Source: Centipeda periodontii DSM 2778 (GTDB lineage: Bacteria > Bacillota > Negativicutes > Selenomonadales > Selenomonadaceae). From it: a stretch of 64,000 nt of DNA. The stretch's first letter is position 1; the number at the start of each line of letters is the position of its first letter. The notes beneath the pieces were generated by a model. It was not told the origin of the DNA. It ran no database searches and saw only the letters and a program-made list of their open reading frames with translations. The translations under genes were made by a program, and so were the position numbers. This document shows positions 35,710-45,181 of the stretch, one piece after another. The stretch lies in contig NZ_GL892076.1 in NCBI RefSeq assembly GCF_000213975.1, positions 1,536,283 to 1,600,282 of the forward strand, in the 5' to 3' direction.

Positions 35710-36521
35710 TGTTTATAAACCTCCTTGATAATCCAGTCCGGTGTAGAAGCACCGGCTGTAATACCAATTTTATTAACATCTTTAATCCAATCGTCCTGCA
35801 GTTCTTCCACAGTCTCGATGTGATATGTTTTACACTTTGTGGCGCATAACTGGGCAAGCCGCGTTGTATTCGCACTATTCTTGCCGCCGATGACAAGCAT
35901 CACGTCCACCTTCTCGGCAAGATCCAATGCCGCTGCCTGGCGCAGATCCGTCGCCGTGCATATGGTGCGTAGAATCTTGATCTCACGTGACTTTTCCAAA
36001 AGACAGGACACGATGCTCCGAAAGCGATCTCCCGAAAATGTCGTCTGTGAAACGATCCCAAGCTTTCCGATGCGCGGGAGTGCGTTTGCCTCCGCCTCGG
36101 TCTCGATAATATAGGCGTCCTGTGCCGTCCATTCGAAGATACTCTTGACCTCCGGATGGTTCTTCTCTCCGACGATTACAACTGTATAGCCTTCCTCGGA
36201 TAACAGTTTTGCCGAAAGCTGCGCCTTTTTGACGTGCGGACACGTCGCATCCACGAGTTCTAAACCGCGTGACTCCGCCTCCTCATACACCTTTGGTCCC
36301 ACCCCGTGCGAGCGGATGATGATGAGTCCATCGTCCATCTCCTCGAGGGAGCCGACGGTGCCAACGCCCTCATTTTTCAGGCGCTCCACCATCTGCGGAT
36401 TATGAATGATCGGACCAAGCGTACTGGAAGAGCCATCCGAGGAGGCATTCTGTCGGGCGATCTCAATGGCGCGCTTCACACCATAGCAGAAGCCCAAATG
36501 TTCAGCTAAGATAACCTCCAT
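35691..36521 (-). CDS. ispH: 4-hydroxy-3-methylbut-2-enyl diphosphate reductase
   Basis: The last enzyme of the MEP isoprenoid pathway, a 4Fe-4S protein of about 276 residues. The three cluster cysteines are in HLGFCYGVKRA (Cys12), VDATCPHV and RTICTATDLRQ. The conserved EKNHPEV motif is present. ATG 36521 gives MEVILAEHLGFCYGV. Its 3' end overlaps rpsA by 19 bases, so the genes are coupled, as in related Firmicutes where they are fused. Confidence 0.96.
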   Translation of the reverse strand: MEVILAEHLGFCYGVKRAIEIARQNASSDGSSSTLGPIIHNPQMVERLKNEGVGTVGSLEEMDDGLIIIRSHGVGPKVYEEAESRGLELVDATCPHVKKAQLSAKLLSEEGYTVVIVGEKNHPEVKSIFEWTAQDAYIIETEAEANALPRIGKLGIVSQTTFSGDRFRSIVSCLLEKSREIKILRTICTATDLRQAAALDLAEKVDVMLVIGGKNSANTTRLAQLCATKCKTYHIETVEELQDDWIKDVNKIGITAGASTPDWIIKEVYKQCQSRA

Positions 36522-36595
36522 AGACCTCACCAAAGCGTATATTGATTCTCAATAAATCCACATATACAGAATCCTATCCACACAATCTGTAGAAC

Positions 36596-36624
36596 AGTAT
36601 AACACGCCAATCTCTTACGCGCAA
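36596..36624 (-). promoter_or_regulatory. Candidate promoter of ispH-rpsA
   Basis: TTGCGC-17-TATACT on the minus strand, about 75 bases upstream of ispH in the gap after crcB. The -35 is imperfect. Confidence 0.55.
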
Positions 36625-36643
36625 ATAAAAAATTTATTTTCTC

Positions 36644-37018
36644 TTACAAATGCCAGCCGCCAACCAAAATTTTTGCTGCCAAAAGTGAAAGAAGACCGAG
36701 CAATACGCTCAAGACGATGTAGAGAACGCCGACGGCAAAACAACCATCCTCAATCAGAGCCAACGTCTCAAGAGAGAATGTCGAAAATGTTGTGAAGCCG
36801 CCGCAGATCCCCGTCTGCAAAAAGAGAACAAGGCGCGGGTCAATGTCGCTGTGCTTTCCAACCATGGCGACAATCAGACCGATAGCGAAGCATCCAATCA
36901 CATTGACAGCAAATGTACCAAGGGGAAATCCACTCCCCATCTTCGGAATCATCTGCCCGAAGAGATAGCGGCAGACGGCTCCAATCGCTCCACCAATCCC
37001 CACGGCAAGGAGATTCAT
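36644..37018 (-). CDS. crcB: Fluoride channel CrcB/Fluc
   Basis: A small membrane protein that exports fluoride, acting as a dual-topology dimer. It has 124 residues, four hydrophobic segments and the signature GGFTTFSTFSLE. The start at 37018 overlaps the stop of the cobC-like gene as ATGA. It is therefore the last gene of the cobalamin operon, an unexpected place for a stress channel. No fluoride riboswitch was seen before it. Confidence 0.94.
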   Translation of the reverse strand: MNLLAVGIGGAIGAVCRYLFGQMIPKMGSGFPLGTFAVNVIGCFAIGLIVAMVGKHSDIDPRLVLFLQTGICGGFTTFSTFSLETLALIEDGCFAVGVLYIVLSVLLGLLSLLAAKILVGGWHL

Positions 37019-37638
37019 CGCGCCTCCCCCGTGCGCAAATGAGACGTATCGTTCATAAGTGTGACAACGGCAAAGCCATCGTCCTCAAAGCGAATCTTAT
37101 TGACCGCCGTATTGAGCTGGGATACATGCCAGATGGAACGAATCGGCATGAAGAGGATGTCGGCGAGCAGAATGCGGATGGACGCTCCATGTGAGACGAT
37201 AATGATACGTTTCCCGCGCTGCTCAAGGACGATCTCACGTACACGCCCTGCTACGCGCTTTTGAAAGTCCGGAAACGGCTCGCTGTTCGGAATATCGACA
37301 CGTTCCGGATCACTGTAAAAGCGCTTCATCGCATCCGGAGATTCCGTATTGACATCCTGAAAATTACGTCCCTCCCATGCCCCGAAATTGAGTTCGCGCA
37401 GCAGTGGGTCGGGCATAACCGTCAAACCGAACCGTTTGGCAAGAGGTGTCGCTGTCTCGATTGCACGCGTGAGGTCGCTCGCATAGATGGCATCCGCGTG
37501 ATCGAGCACGAGATTCCGTCCGAGCGCCTCTGCCTGTGCGCGCCCTTCCTCCGAAAGCGGTACATCCGAATGTCCCTGAAAGCGCCCCGTCTTATTCCAC
37601 TCCGTCTCCCCATGACGAATGATGATGATTTCTGTCAT
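37015..37638 (-). CDS. cobC: Histidine phosphatase family protein, probable alpha-ribazole phosphatase
   Basis: A 207-residue phosphoglycerate-mutase-fold phosphatase with the catalytic RHGETEWN near residue 8 and IVSHGASIRILLADIL later. Within a cobalamin operon, CobC removes the 5'-phosphate from alpha-ribazole phosphate or adenosylcobalamin phosphate. The fold is shared with other phosphatases, so the specific role rests on context. It lies 21 bases after the GHMP kinase gene and overlaps crcB. Confidence 0.82.
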   Translation of the reverse strand: MTEIIIIRHGETEWNKTGRFQGHSDVPLSEEGRAQAEALGRNLVLDHADAIYASDLTRAIETATPLAKRFGLTVMPDPLLRELNFGAWEGRNFQDVNTESPDAMKRFYSDPERVDIPNSEPFPDFQKRVAGRVREIVLEQRGKRIIIVSHGASIRILLADILFMPIRSIWHVSQLNTAVNKIRFEDDGFAVVTLMNDTSHLRTGEAR

Positions 37639-37659
37639 ATTCCCCTTCCCTTTCTAAAA

Positions 37660-38538
37660 TTACGATCGAATCTCGCAGATAACTCCGCCGGAAATCAGGC
37701 GTGCTGTCTGCATATAGTGATACACTTCTGTGAATTCTGCAGCAAGTTCTTTCGTACGCTGCTCCACATCCGCCGCGCGCATATCCGATGCCCAGAGTAC
37801 GCCGACCACGGTACCGCTGTGTGCCACAAGCGTGCCAAGCGCACCCTTTCCCTGTACGGACGCAATAAACTCATCGAGGTGCGGCTTCTCAAGATGTTTT
37901 TGATTCAGCCGCGCACTCTCCGTCGCTGCCTGCCCCAGTAGCACTTCCTGCGGTTGACCTTGCATTCGAAACGCCTGATCCACTGTATCAAGCAGCTGCC
38001 GATACACGGCGTCCTGACTGCCGCTGTTTCCTTTACTCTTATAATACGCGATCGTGTCAACCGTTCCCCCTACGTCGAAGATGGAGATGGCAAGGAGCGG
38101 AACATTCCTATATTGTCCAAAGAGTTCACCCGTCGTGTGGCTCACATGAGAAAGCCCCGCAAAGGCAATGCCGTCGCTCGGCTCAATCGCAATCGCAATG
38201 TCCATGAGCTCACGTCCCGTGAGTTCTCGGCCGAATGCGCGCGCAACAGCGTAGGACACCGCTGCAATATCGGCACTGGAGGATGCCATCCCCTTGCCCC
38301 GCGGAATCTGTGATTCCAGACGGATGCCAAAGGGGAAATTCTGCCTTCCAATGAGAGAAAGTGTCCGTTTCATCGCCTCCTCAGCCTTTTCTCCCAATCC
38401 ATGTATCCCCGTAAATTGATCCGAGACCGTTGCTGTCGCATACGTACTGATGGGTGCAGTCACAAGAAACGGCGTTCCATCGAGGACACCTTCCACAAGC
38501 TCGCCGCAGGATGCCGGCGCTTTTGCAATTATTTCCAT
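37660..38538 (-). CDS. pduX: GHMP kinase, probable L-threonine kinase (PduX-like)
   Basis: About 292 residues with an N-terminal AKAPASCGELVEG and the GHMP ATP loop PRGKGMASSSADIAA. In cobalamin synthesis PduX phosphorylates L-threonine, which is then decarboxylated to the aminopropanol linker. Start set to ATG 38538; a longer frame reaches back into cobS but has no family-like sequence. It overlaps cobS by 10 bases. The partner threonine-phosphate decarboxylase is not in the window. Confidence 0.85.
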   Translation of the reverse strand: MEIIAKAPASCGELVEGVLDGTPFLVTAPISTYATATVSDQFTGIHGLGEKAEEAMKRTLSLIGRQNFPFGIRLESQIPRGKGMASSSADIAAVSYAVARAFGRELTGRELMDIAIAIEPSDGIAFAGLSHVSHTTGELFGQYRNVPLLAISIFDVGGTVDTIAYYKSKGNSGSQDAVYRQLLDTVDQAFRMQGQPQEVLLGQAATESARLNQKHLEKPHLDEFIASVQGKGALGTLVAHSGTVVGVLWASDMRAADVEQRTKELAAEFTEVYHYMQTARLISGGVICEIRS

Positions 38539-39317
38539 AAAAGCCCCCAAAAAAGCCCCCACACATTCGGATGGGTTGACGCAATTGAAAATACCGCGAG
38601 CACAAGTGTCTCTGTGAGCACGGTCGCCGCACCGTAGACATCGCCCGTCACACCGCCGAGACTCTTCGTCATTGCGCGGCAAAAGAGAAGTGCAAAGATT
38701 GTGCCAAGGATGAGTGCGATGGTCGCGAGAAATCCAATTGGAACGACGAGCACAGCCGTTGTGACGGCGGCGATCACAACGGTCCTCCGATCCGCCATAT
38801 CCGCAAATGTTTTCCCTACCCCGTCCTTGCGGGCATAGGGAAAACAGGATACTGCGAGCACCATCGCCATCCTGCCGATGATCGGCATAACAAAGAGCGC
38901 AGGCAGGAGGAGGTACGGAGTCATATCATGAAGCAGTGCAAATTGCAAAATCATGAGCATGACAAAGGAAACAACACCAAACGATCCCACACGGCTGTCT
39001 TTCATGATCTCAAGCTTGCGTTCCCGCTCCCGTCCCGAGAGGACGCCATCCGCCGTATCCATAAAGCCGTCCGCGTGAAGTCCGCCCGTCAAAACGAGCT
39101 GCAAAATGAGAAGCAGTGCTGCTATCACTGCGCTCATCCCAAAGAATATACCGCTAAAAATGAGAAGCCACGCGGCAATTGCATAGCAGATACCGAGGAC
39201 GAGACCGACCAACGGAAAAAAACGCGTACTCCGTCCGAAGTCCTCCGCCGTCCAAACAGTCTGCCGTACAATATGAATCCGTGTGAGAAATTGAAGTCCA
39301 ATCAGAAAGGAGTTCAT
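38529..39317 (-). CDS. cobS: Adenosylcobinamide-GDP ribazoletransferase (cobalamin synthase)
   Basis: An integral membrane enzyme that joins adenosylcobinamide-GDP to alpha-ribazole. It has 262 residues, several transmembrane helices and the conserved GGLHADGFMDTADGVLSGR acidic motif. The start overlaps the cbiB stop as ATGA. Confidence 0.95.
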   Translation of the reverse strand: MNSFLIGLQFLTRIHIVRQTVWTAEDFGRSTRFFPLVGLVLGICYAIAAWLLIFSGIFFGMSAVIAALLLILQLVLTGGLHADGFMDTADGVLSGRERERKLEIMKDSRVGSFGVVSFVMLMILQFALLHDMTPYLLLPALFVMPIIGRMAMVLAVSCFPYARKDGVGKTFADMADRRTVVIAAVTTAVLVVPIGFLATIALILGTIFALLFCRAMTKSLGGVTGDVYGAATVLTETLVLAVFSIASTHPNVWGLFWGLLWK

Positions 39318-40282
39318 GAAACGCCTCTATAGTAAAGAAAAAACAGGTAGTAAAAAAGCAGAAAGAGCACGGTCGCCGTATACATGAGACGGATTGCCCC
39401 AAGGATATGCTTTGCCGAAATATCCATATGCGCGTCCCCCATGTAGGCGCGGAAATGCCGCTCTCCGAAATAGTAGTTCACACCACCGAGTCGAATGTGC
39501 AGCGCTCCTGCAACAGGAGCCTCCGCATATCCGCCGTTCGGACTCGGATGTCCTGCAGCATCGCGTACAAGGATGTTCAGCGCATTACGCCCGTCATAAC
39601 CGAGGAGAAACGCCGCCATCACGAAAAGCATACCCGTGATGCGTGCAGGTACGAAGTTCAGAATATCGTCTACGCGTGCCGCCATGCGGCCAAAGTAAAG
39701 ATAGCGCTCATTCTTATACCCGAGCATGGAGTCCATTGTATTCGCCGCGCGATAGAGCACGGCAAGTGGGGCTCCGCCGAACGCAAAGAAGAAGAGCGGC
39801 GCAATCACGCCGTCCACAGTATTCTCCGCCACGGTCTCAATCGTCGCACGCGCCGCATCTGCCTCATCGAGCTGCGCTGTATCGCGCCCGACAATATACC
39901 CAACGTGCTCGCGTGCCGCCGCAAGATCCCCTTTGATGAGGAGTGCATGGATGTCCTGTCCTGCCTTTGCGAGCATACGCGGTGAAATGCAGAAATAGAG
40001 CAGGATCGCACTGACGATATCCACTCCCCATGCTACAGGAAGCGCGCGTGCCGCTAGCAAAAGTCCCTCCGCAAACGTATAAGAGATGCTGAGCACGAGC
40101 AGTGTAAGGAGTGCCCCCATTGCAAATTTTCGCTGATCGCTTCCGTTTATGGGATAAAGCAATTTTTCAAAACACGAGATCAGTCGACCAAGTACGGCAA
40201 CGGGGTGCCACCGCGACTGCGGGTCACCGAGGACAGTATCGAGGAAGAATGCCGCCATAGCGATAAGCGAGGCAGGAATCAT
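39314..40282 (-). CDS. cbiB: Adenosylcobinamide-phosphate synthase CbiB
   Basis: A membrane enzyme that attaches aminopropanol (phosphate) to adenosylcobyric acid. The 322-residue protein has LDTVLGDPQSRWHPVAVLGRLI and AENTVDGVIAPLFFFAFGGAPLAVLYRAANTMDSM-type blocks. The ATG at 40282 overlaps the cbiP stop. It is also called CobD in other nomenclatures, not to be confused with the decarboxylase. Confidence 0.95.
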   Translation of the reverse strand: MIPASLIAMAAFFLDTVLGDPQSRWHPVAVLGRLISCFEKLLYPINGSDQRKFAMGALLTLLVLSISYTFAEGLLLAARALPVAWGVDIVSAILLYFCISPRMLAKAGQDIHALLIKGDLAAAREHVGYIVGRDTAQLDEADAARATIETVAENTVDGVIAPLFFFAFGGAPLAVLYRAANTMDSMLGYKNERYLYFGRMAARVDDILNFVPARITGMLFVMAAFLLGYDGRNALNILVRDAAGHPSPNGGYAEAPVAGALHIRLGGVNYYFGERHFRAYMGDAHMDISAKHILGAIRLMYTATVLFLLFYYLFFLYYRGVS

Positions 40283-41811
40283 CTGCTCCCCTCCATAATC
40301 GCCCGCAGCTTGTCCATATCAATGCTCGCACGCACCGTTTCCGCGAGGCGATCATAGGCGCGCTCCTTCGCTTCGCGATAGCGATGCTGCACGGACGTTT
40401 CTTCCCAGCCACGCCGTACACGCAGACGGTTGAGCAGATCGCGCCGAAAGTTGTCGTCATCAAAGACACCGTGAATATATGTGCCCATAACAAGCCCATC
40501 TGCCGAAACCGCGCCATCAGGAACATCGATCGCAGTTCCGCCTGCCGAAATAATGTGAAACGGACGATGAACGTCCTCGACGAAGCACGTTTCTCCCATA
40601 TGGATCTCATAGCCTTGGAGATTCACTCCCGAAATCTGTGTGCCGAGAAATGAAAGCTCTGCCGATGCCGTGACTTGCCGCAGACGTTTATGTGCGGCAA
40701 AGGTCGTTTCAATTGGCAGATAGCCGAAGCCCGCTGTTTCATCATATTCCGACTCCGTATGAAGCGGATCGCGCACAACTCTGCCGAGCATCTGATAGCC
40801 GCCGCAGATACCAAAGAGCGGCGTTCCATCCTTCACACGCTCCCGAATTGCCGCTTCAATCCCCGTTTCACGAATGTAGAGCAGATCCTCCGTCGTATTC
40901 TTCGAGCCGGGCAGGAGGATGAAATCGGGCGCTCCGAGTTCTGCGGGCGTCGTCACATAGTAGAGCGCGACATCAGGTTCGTTCGCCAAGGCATCAAAAT
41001 CCGTAAAATTCGATAGCTTTGGCGTGCGGATAACGGCAATGCGCAGTTGATCACCGCGCGCAGAGGCATCCCCGTAGTGCTTTTCATCAAGCGACACGGA
41101 GTCCTCCTCGTCAATGCCTAGCTGCTCAATATGCGGCACAACACCGAGCACGGACTTTCCCGTCTTTTCCTCAAGGAAATCAAGCGCGGGTGTCAGCAGG
41201 GTCACATCACCGCGAAATTTATTGATGACGAGACCCTTGACAAGCGCGCGCTCCTCCTCATCGAGAAGTTCAAGTGTCCCTACAAGGGAAGCAAGCGCAC
41301 CGCCGCGATCGATATCGGCGATGAGCAGGACGGGTGCACGCAGATGTTTTGCGACACGCATATTCACAATATCGTTTGCCTTGAGATTGATCTCGGCGGG
41401 ACTGCCCGCCCCCTCAATCACAAGCAGATCGTATTCCGCTTGGAGACGGTCAAGAGCTTCCTCGACTGCCCCCCACGCTTTGAGCGAATAGCCCTTGTGA
41501 TATTCACGCGCACTCATGTTGCCGACCGGCTCGCCCATGATGACAACCTGCGACTGTGAATTCCCCGTCGGCTTTAGGAGCACAGGGTTCATATCGACCA
41601 TCGGCGCAAGCCCTGCCGCCTCTGCCTGTGCGACCTGCGCACGTCCCATCTCGTAACCGTCCAGTGTAACATAGGAGTTCAGTGCCATATTCTGCGCCTT
41701 GAACGGCACAACACGCCGCCCCTCCTGATGGAAGATACGGCAAAGCGCCGTCGTGAGAATGCTCTTTCCCACATGGGAGCTCGTTCCCATCAGCATAATG
41801 CTCTTTGCCAT
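40279..41811 (-). CDS. cbiP: Cobyric acid synthase
   Basis: Amidates four side chains of adenosylcobyrinic a,c-diamide, using glutamine. The 510-residue protein has an N-terminal P-loop-type dethiobiotin-synthetase-like domain (GTSSHVGKSILTTALCRIF) and a C-terminal class I glutaminase with the nucleophile Cys in FGICGGYQMLG and His in YIHGVFDD. It overlaps cobU by one base and cbiB by four. Also named cobQ. Confidence 0.97.
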   Translation of the reverse strand: MAKSIMLMGTSSHVGKSILTTALCRIFHQEGRRVVPFKAQNMALNSYVTLDGYEMGRAQVAQAEAAGLAPMVDMNPVLLKPTGNSQSQVVIMGEPVGNMSAREYHKGYSLKAWGAVEEALDRLQAEYDLLVIEGAGSPAEINLKANDIVNMRVAKHLRAPVLLIADIDRGGALASLVGTLELLDEEERALVKGLVINKFRGDVTLLTPALDFLEEKTGKSVLGVVPHIEQLGIDEEDSVSLDEKHYGDASARGDQLRIAVIRTPKLSNFTDFDALANEPDVALYYVTTPAELGAPDFILLPGSKNTTEDLLYIRETGIEAAIRERVKDGTPLFGICGGYQMLGRVVRDPLHTESEYDETAGFGYLPIETTFAAHKRLRQVTASAELSFLGTQISGVNLQGYEIHMGETCFVEDVHRPFHIISAGGTAIDVPDGAVSADGLVMGTYIHGVFDDDNFRRDLLNRLRVRRGWEETSVQHRYREAKERAYDRLAETVRASIDMDKLRAIMEGSR

Positions 41812-42383
41812 CAGATCGCCTCCGCAATTTTCTTGATATTCACGGGAATCCCACAGGTGACAAGATAGACCTCGATGGCACTCCGCGCGATCTGTTGATT
41901 CGCAAGACCCGCCATATCCCGGTAGAGGCGTCCGAGGCGATGCTCAGGGACAATGCCTGACCCCACCTCGTTCGTGACAAAGATCGTAGTCGCAGGCACT
42001 TCCTCAGCCGCGTGAATCAGTGCCCCGATCCGCTCCTCGACATGGAGCACAAAGGAATCGCGTTCCTGCTCCTCCTCGGGATATTGGAGCATATCATTGC
42101 TCAGGAACATCGTAATGCAGTCAAAGAGAATTACACCACAAGACTGCCCCGCCGCATAAATTGCATGCTCTGTGTCAAACGGAGACTCATAGGTCACCCA
42201 ATCCGCAGGGCGGCGCGACTGATGAAGATCGACACGCATCTGCATTTCCTCGTCGTAGACCTGCGCCGTTGCGATATAGGCGACTCGCGTTTCACGTTGC
42301 GCAGCACAGTGCGCGGCATAGCGTTCGGCAAATGCGGATTTGCCCGAACGGACGCCGCCCGTAACCAAAATTATCTGCCCCAT
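41811..42383 (-). CDS. cobU: Adenosylcobinamide kinase/adenosylcobinamide-phosphate guanylyltransferase
   Basis: Bifunctional nucleotide-loop assembly enzyme, about 190 residues. The P-loop is VTGGVRSGKSAFAE and the conserved VTNEVGSGIVPEHRLGRLYRDMAG is present. Start set to ATG 42383; a GTG nine bases upstream is too close to its GGAGG. It overlaps cbiA by 13 bases. Confidence 0.95.
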   Translation of the reverse strand: MGQIILVTGGVRSGKSAFAERYAAHCAAQRETRVAYIATAQVYDEEMQMRVDLHQSRRPADWVTYESPFDTEHAIYAAGQSCGVILFDCITMFLSNDMLQYPEEEQERDSFVLHVEERIGALIHAAEEVPATTIFVTNEVGSGIVPEHRLGRLYRDMAGLANQQIARSAIEVYLVTCGIPVNIKKIAEAI

Positions 42384-43738
42384 CTGCGGCACGCCTCCAC
42401 AAAGTAACCTGCGGCAGCTTGACAGCCTGCAAAATGCAGGTGCAGATAGCTTCCAAGCACATTTTTATAGATGCAGCCCGCTACGTACTGCGCTCCGTTG
42501 CGCAACTTCGTAAACATAAACGGGCGCACAAGCTCAGCCGTATCATTCGTTTCTTCCACCGAAAAATGGAACTCATGTCCATGCAGGATTAGCCCTGCAG
42601 AGCCAAGGATGGTATCCGCCATCTGCTCCGCCTCCACATAGCCCACCATCTGCAATTTCTCCGTCATGCGTGCGCGAACGGGAAATATGCCCACCATCTC
42701 ATGCTCTGTGCCGATAAAATCAACGAGTGACTGCATCAGATACATATAGCCGCCGCATTCGGCGCAGATGGGCATTCCATCCTCTGCCGCACGGTGAATG
42801 GAAGCACGCATGGATAGGTTCGCAGTAAGCGCCTCCGCAAACATCTCCGGGAAGCCGCCGCCGATGATGATACCATCGACATCGGGCAATGCCTCATCAT
42901 GCAGGGGGCTGAAAGCCACGATCTCCGCTCCGTGCGCCTCAAGTTCTGCGAGGCTTGCCGCATAGTAAAAGGAGAACGCCTCGTCGCGTGCGACACCGAT
43001 GCGTACGGGAACAAATTTTTCCGCGTTCCTGCTCTCTGTGATCGAAAGCGGTGTGGCACTCTTGGCAAGTTCCAGAATCCCGTCCAGATCCAGCCCCGTC
43101 TCCACACGCTCCCCCACGGCACGGATCATCGCCGCTGCCGCATGTTCCTCCACCGGAGTCAGCCCGAGATGGCGCTCAGGGAGTGAAAGCGCAGGGTCAC
43201 GGCGAAGCGCCCCATAGACGCGCAGGTCAATGCCCGTCATCGCCTCACGAATCATCTCTTCGTGCGTCCCACTACCGAGGCGGTTGAGGAGTACGCCCGC
43301 AAGATTGATGTCGTGGTCATAGACACGGAAGCCAAGCGCTGTCGCCGCCGCTGATGCCCCAACCGACTTTGCGTCGATCACGAGGAGGACGGGCGCACCG
43401 AGCGCCTTTGCGATCGCGGCGGTCGAACTGATGCCGCGCCGTCCGCCGTCATAGAGCCCCATGACTCCCTCGATGACGGCAATATCCGCGCCCGCGCATT
43501 CGCGTGCAAAGATCTCCGTCAGACGTGCCTCAGGCACAAGCCATGTATCGAGGTTATGCCCTGTGCGCCCGCTCGCAAGCCTATGATAGCCGAGATCAAT
43601 GTAATCCGGTCCAACCTTGAACGACTGCACCGTAAGTCCTCGTGCGCGAAGTGCGGCGAGAAGCCCTGTGACGAGTGTCGTCTTGCCGCCGCCCGATTGC
43701 GTCGCCGAAACGACAATGCGGGGAATATTCCACTGCAT
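42371..43738 (-). CDS. cbiA: Cobyrinic acid a,c-diamide synthase
   Basis: Amidates the a and c side chains of cobyrinic acid. The 455-residue protein has the N-terminal SATQSGGGKTTLVTGLL ATP site, FKVGPDYIDLGYHRLASGR and a class I glutaminase with Cys in ICAECGGYMYL. It lies after cbiC in the operon and overlaps cobU. Confidence 0.96.
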   Translation of the reverse strand: MQWNIPRIVVSATQSGGGKTTLVTGLLAALRARGLTVQSFKVGPDYIDLGYHRLASGRTGHNLDTWLVPEARLTEIFARECAGADIAVIEGVMGLYDGGRRGISSTAAIAKALGAPVLLVIDAKSVGASAAATALGFRVYDHDINLAGVLLNRLGSGTHEEMIREAMTGIDLRVYGALRRDPALSLPERHLGLTPVEEHAAAAMIRAVGERVETGLDLDGILELAKSATPLSITESRNAEKFVPVRIGVARDEAFSFYYAASLAELEAHGAEIVAFSPLHDEALPDVDGIIIGGGFPEMFAEALTANLSMRASIHRAAEDGMPICAECGGYMYLMQSLVDFIGTEHEMVGIFPVRARMTEKLQMVGYVEAEQMADTILGSAGLILHGHEFHFSVEETNDTAELVRPFMFTKLRNGAQYVAGCIYKNVLGSYLHLHFAGCQAAAGYFVEACRRWGR

Positions 43739-43747
43739 GTTTTCTCC

Positions 43748-44383
43748 TCAGGGACGCGTATTGTCGATCAGATACATGAGCGCGTTGATCGCCGCTGCCG
43801 CGATTGGACTACCGCCCTTTGTGCCCTCTACGGTAATGTATGGAACGATCCCATGCGCAGCAAGCGCTGCCTTAGACTCCGCCGCACCGACAAATCCGAC
43901 GGGAATGCCAACGATGCACGCGGGACGAATCCCCTCCTCACGTACGAGGCGAAGCACCTCAAAGAGCGCCGTAGGCGCGTTGCCAATGGCAACAATGCTA
44001 CCGTTGAGAGCCTTGCCAAACTGACGCATGGCAACCATCGCGCGTGTAATGCCCAATTCTTTCGCTCGAACGGCGACATCAGGATCTGCAACCAGACAGT
44101 GCACCTCGCCGCCGAACGAGGCAAGTTTTTTCTTGTTGATGCCCGTACGCACCATCTCGACATCCGTATAGATATGTGCACCCGCCTTCAGCGCCTCGAT
44201 GGCGCGATCAATCGCCTCCGGATGTACGCGCGTGATCGGTGCATAGCCGACATCACCGGAGGCATGAATCAGGCGCGAGTAGAGTTTCGTCGCGCGCTCA
44301 TCCAGATCCAGATCCTCCAGATGGGGTGCAATCAGTTCCATGCTACGGTTCTCGATCGCCATTGGTTCCTTGATAAAATCCAT
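43748..44383 (-). CDS. cbiC: Cobalt-precorrin-8 methylmutase
   Basis: Moves a methyl group to form cobyrinic acid. 211 residues with the catalytic histidine in LIHASGDVGYAP and the conserved VGIPVGFVGAAESKAAL. Followed by cbiA after nine bases. Confidence 0.96.
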   Translation of the reverse strand: MDFIKEPMAIENRSMELIAPHLEDLDLDERATKLYSRLIHASGDVGYAPITRVHPEAIDRAIEALKAGAHIYTDVEMVRTGINKKKLASFGGEVHCLVADPDVAVRAKELGITRAMVAMRQFGKALNGSIVAIGNAPTALFEVLRLVREEGIRPACIVGIPVGFVGAAESKAALAAHGIVPYITVEGTKGGSPIAAAAINALMYLIDNTRP

Positions 44384-44398
44384 GGAAAACTCCGATTT

Positions 44399-45181
44399 CT
44401 ACGATTCCGTCACAGAATCGACAAATTGCTTCACTTCTTCATACGTATGCGCCAGATGCGGATAATCCAGTACAGGGCGATCAATCACGACAACAGGAAG
44501 GCCGAGATCTGCCGCCGCCTGAAATTTTGCGTCCGTTCCACCGATCGCCCCACTGTTCTTCGTTATGACGACATCTGCCTCGTATTTCTCGTACATGGCG
44601 CGGTTGAGTTCACGCGAAAAAGGCCCCTGCATCGCGATGATCTGTGCAGGGGTCAGTCCCAGCCCCTCGCAGAGTGCAATCACCTCTGCCGTTGGGAGGA
44701 CACGCGCGATCAGTGTGCAGTCTACAAGCGGCTTCGCCTTCACAAAGCGTTCCAGATTGCGGCTTCCCGTCGTCAGAAATACATTTTTCCCAAAATGCGC
44801 CGCAGCCTCTGCTGCCTTCTCATAGGAGTGCACGAGATGTACATTCTCATAGGAGATGTCCGTAAGATCGCGCTCAAAGCGGATATAGGGGATCTCCGCT
44901 GCCGCACATGCCGTCATGGCGTTGCGCGAAACATTAACTGCATAAGGATGCGTCGCGTCTACGAAGATGCGGATGCCGTGCTCCGCAAAAAAATCGTGCA
45001 GACCTTCTTCATCAAGAGGCTTATCATTGATGACAAGGCGACCGTTCCCGTCTTTCTGCTGTTCCGCAAGAAGCTGCTGTCCGTAGGAGCTGACCACCGA
45101 CGCAGCCACATCATAACCCGCCGCACAGAGGCGGCGCACAATTTCGCGTCCGTCCTGCGTACCTGCCGCCGTGAATATCAA
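44399..45181 (-). CDS. cbiJ: Cobalt-precorrin-6A reductase
   Basis: NAD(P)H-dependent reduction of the corrin ring, 260 residues. Family blocks seen are FVDATHPYAVNVSRNAMTACAAAEIPYIRFER, FLTTGSRNLERF and VVITKNSGAIGGTDAKF. The start is TTG at 45181, overlapping the cbiH stop as TTGA. Confidence 0.93.
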   Translation of the reverse strand: MIFTAAGTQDGREIVRRLCAAGYDVAASVVSSYGQQLLAEQQKDGNGRLVINDKPLDEEGLHDFFAEHGIRIFVDATHPYAVNVSRNAMTACAAAEIPYIRFERDLTDISYENVHLVHSYEKAAEAAAHFGKNVFLTTGSRNLERFVKAKPLVDCTLIARVLPTAEVIALCEGLGLTPAQIIAMQGPFSRELNRAMYEKYEADVVITKNSGAIGGTDAKFQAAADLGLPVVVIDRPVLDYPHLAHTYEEVKQFVDSVTES

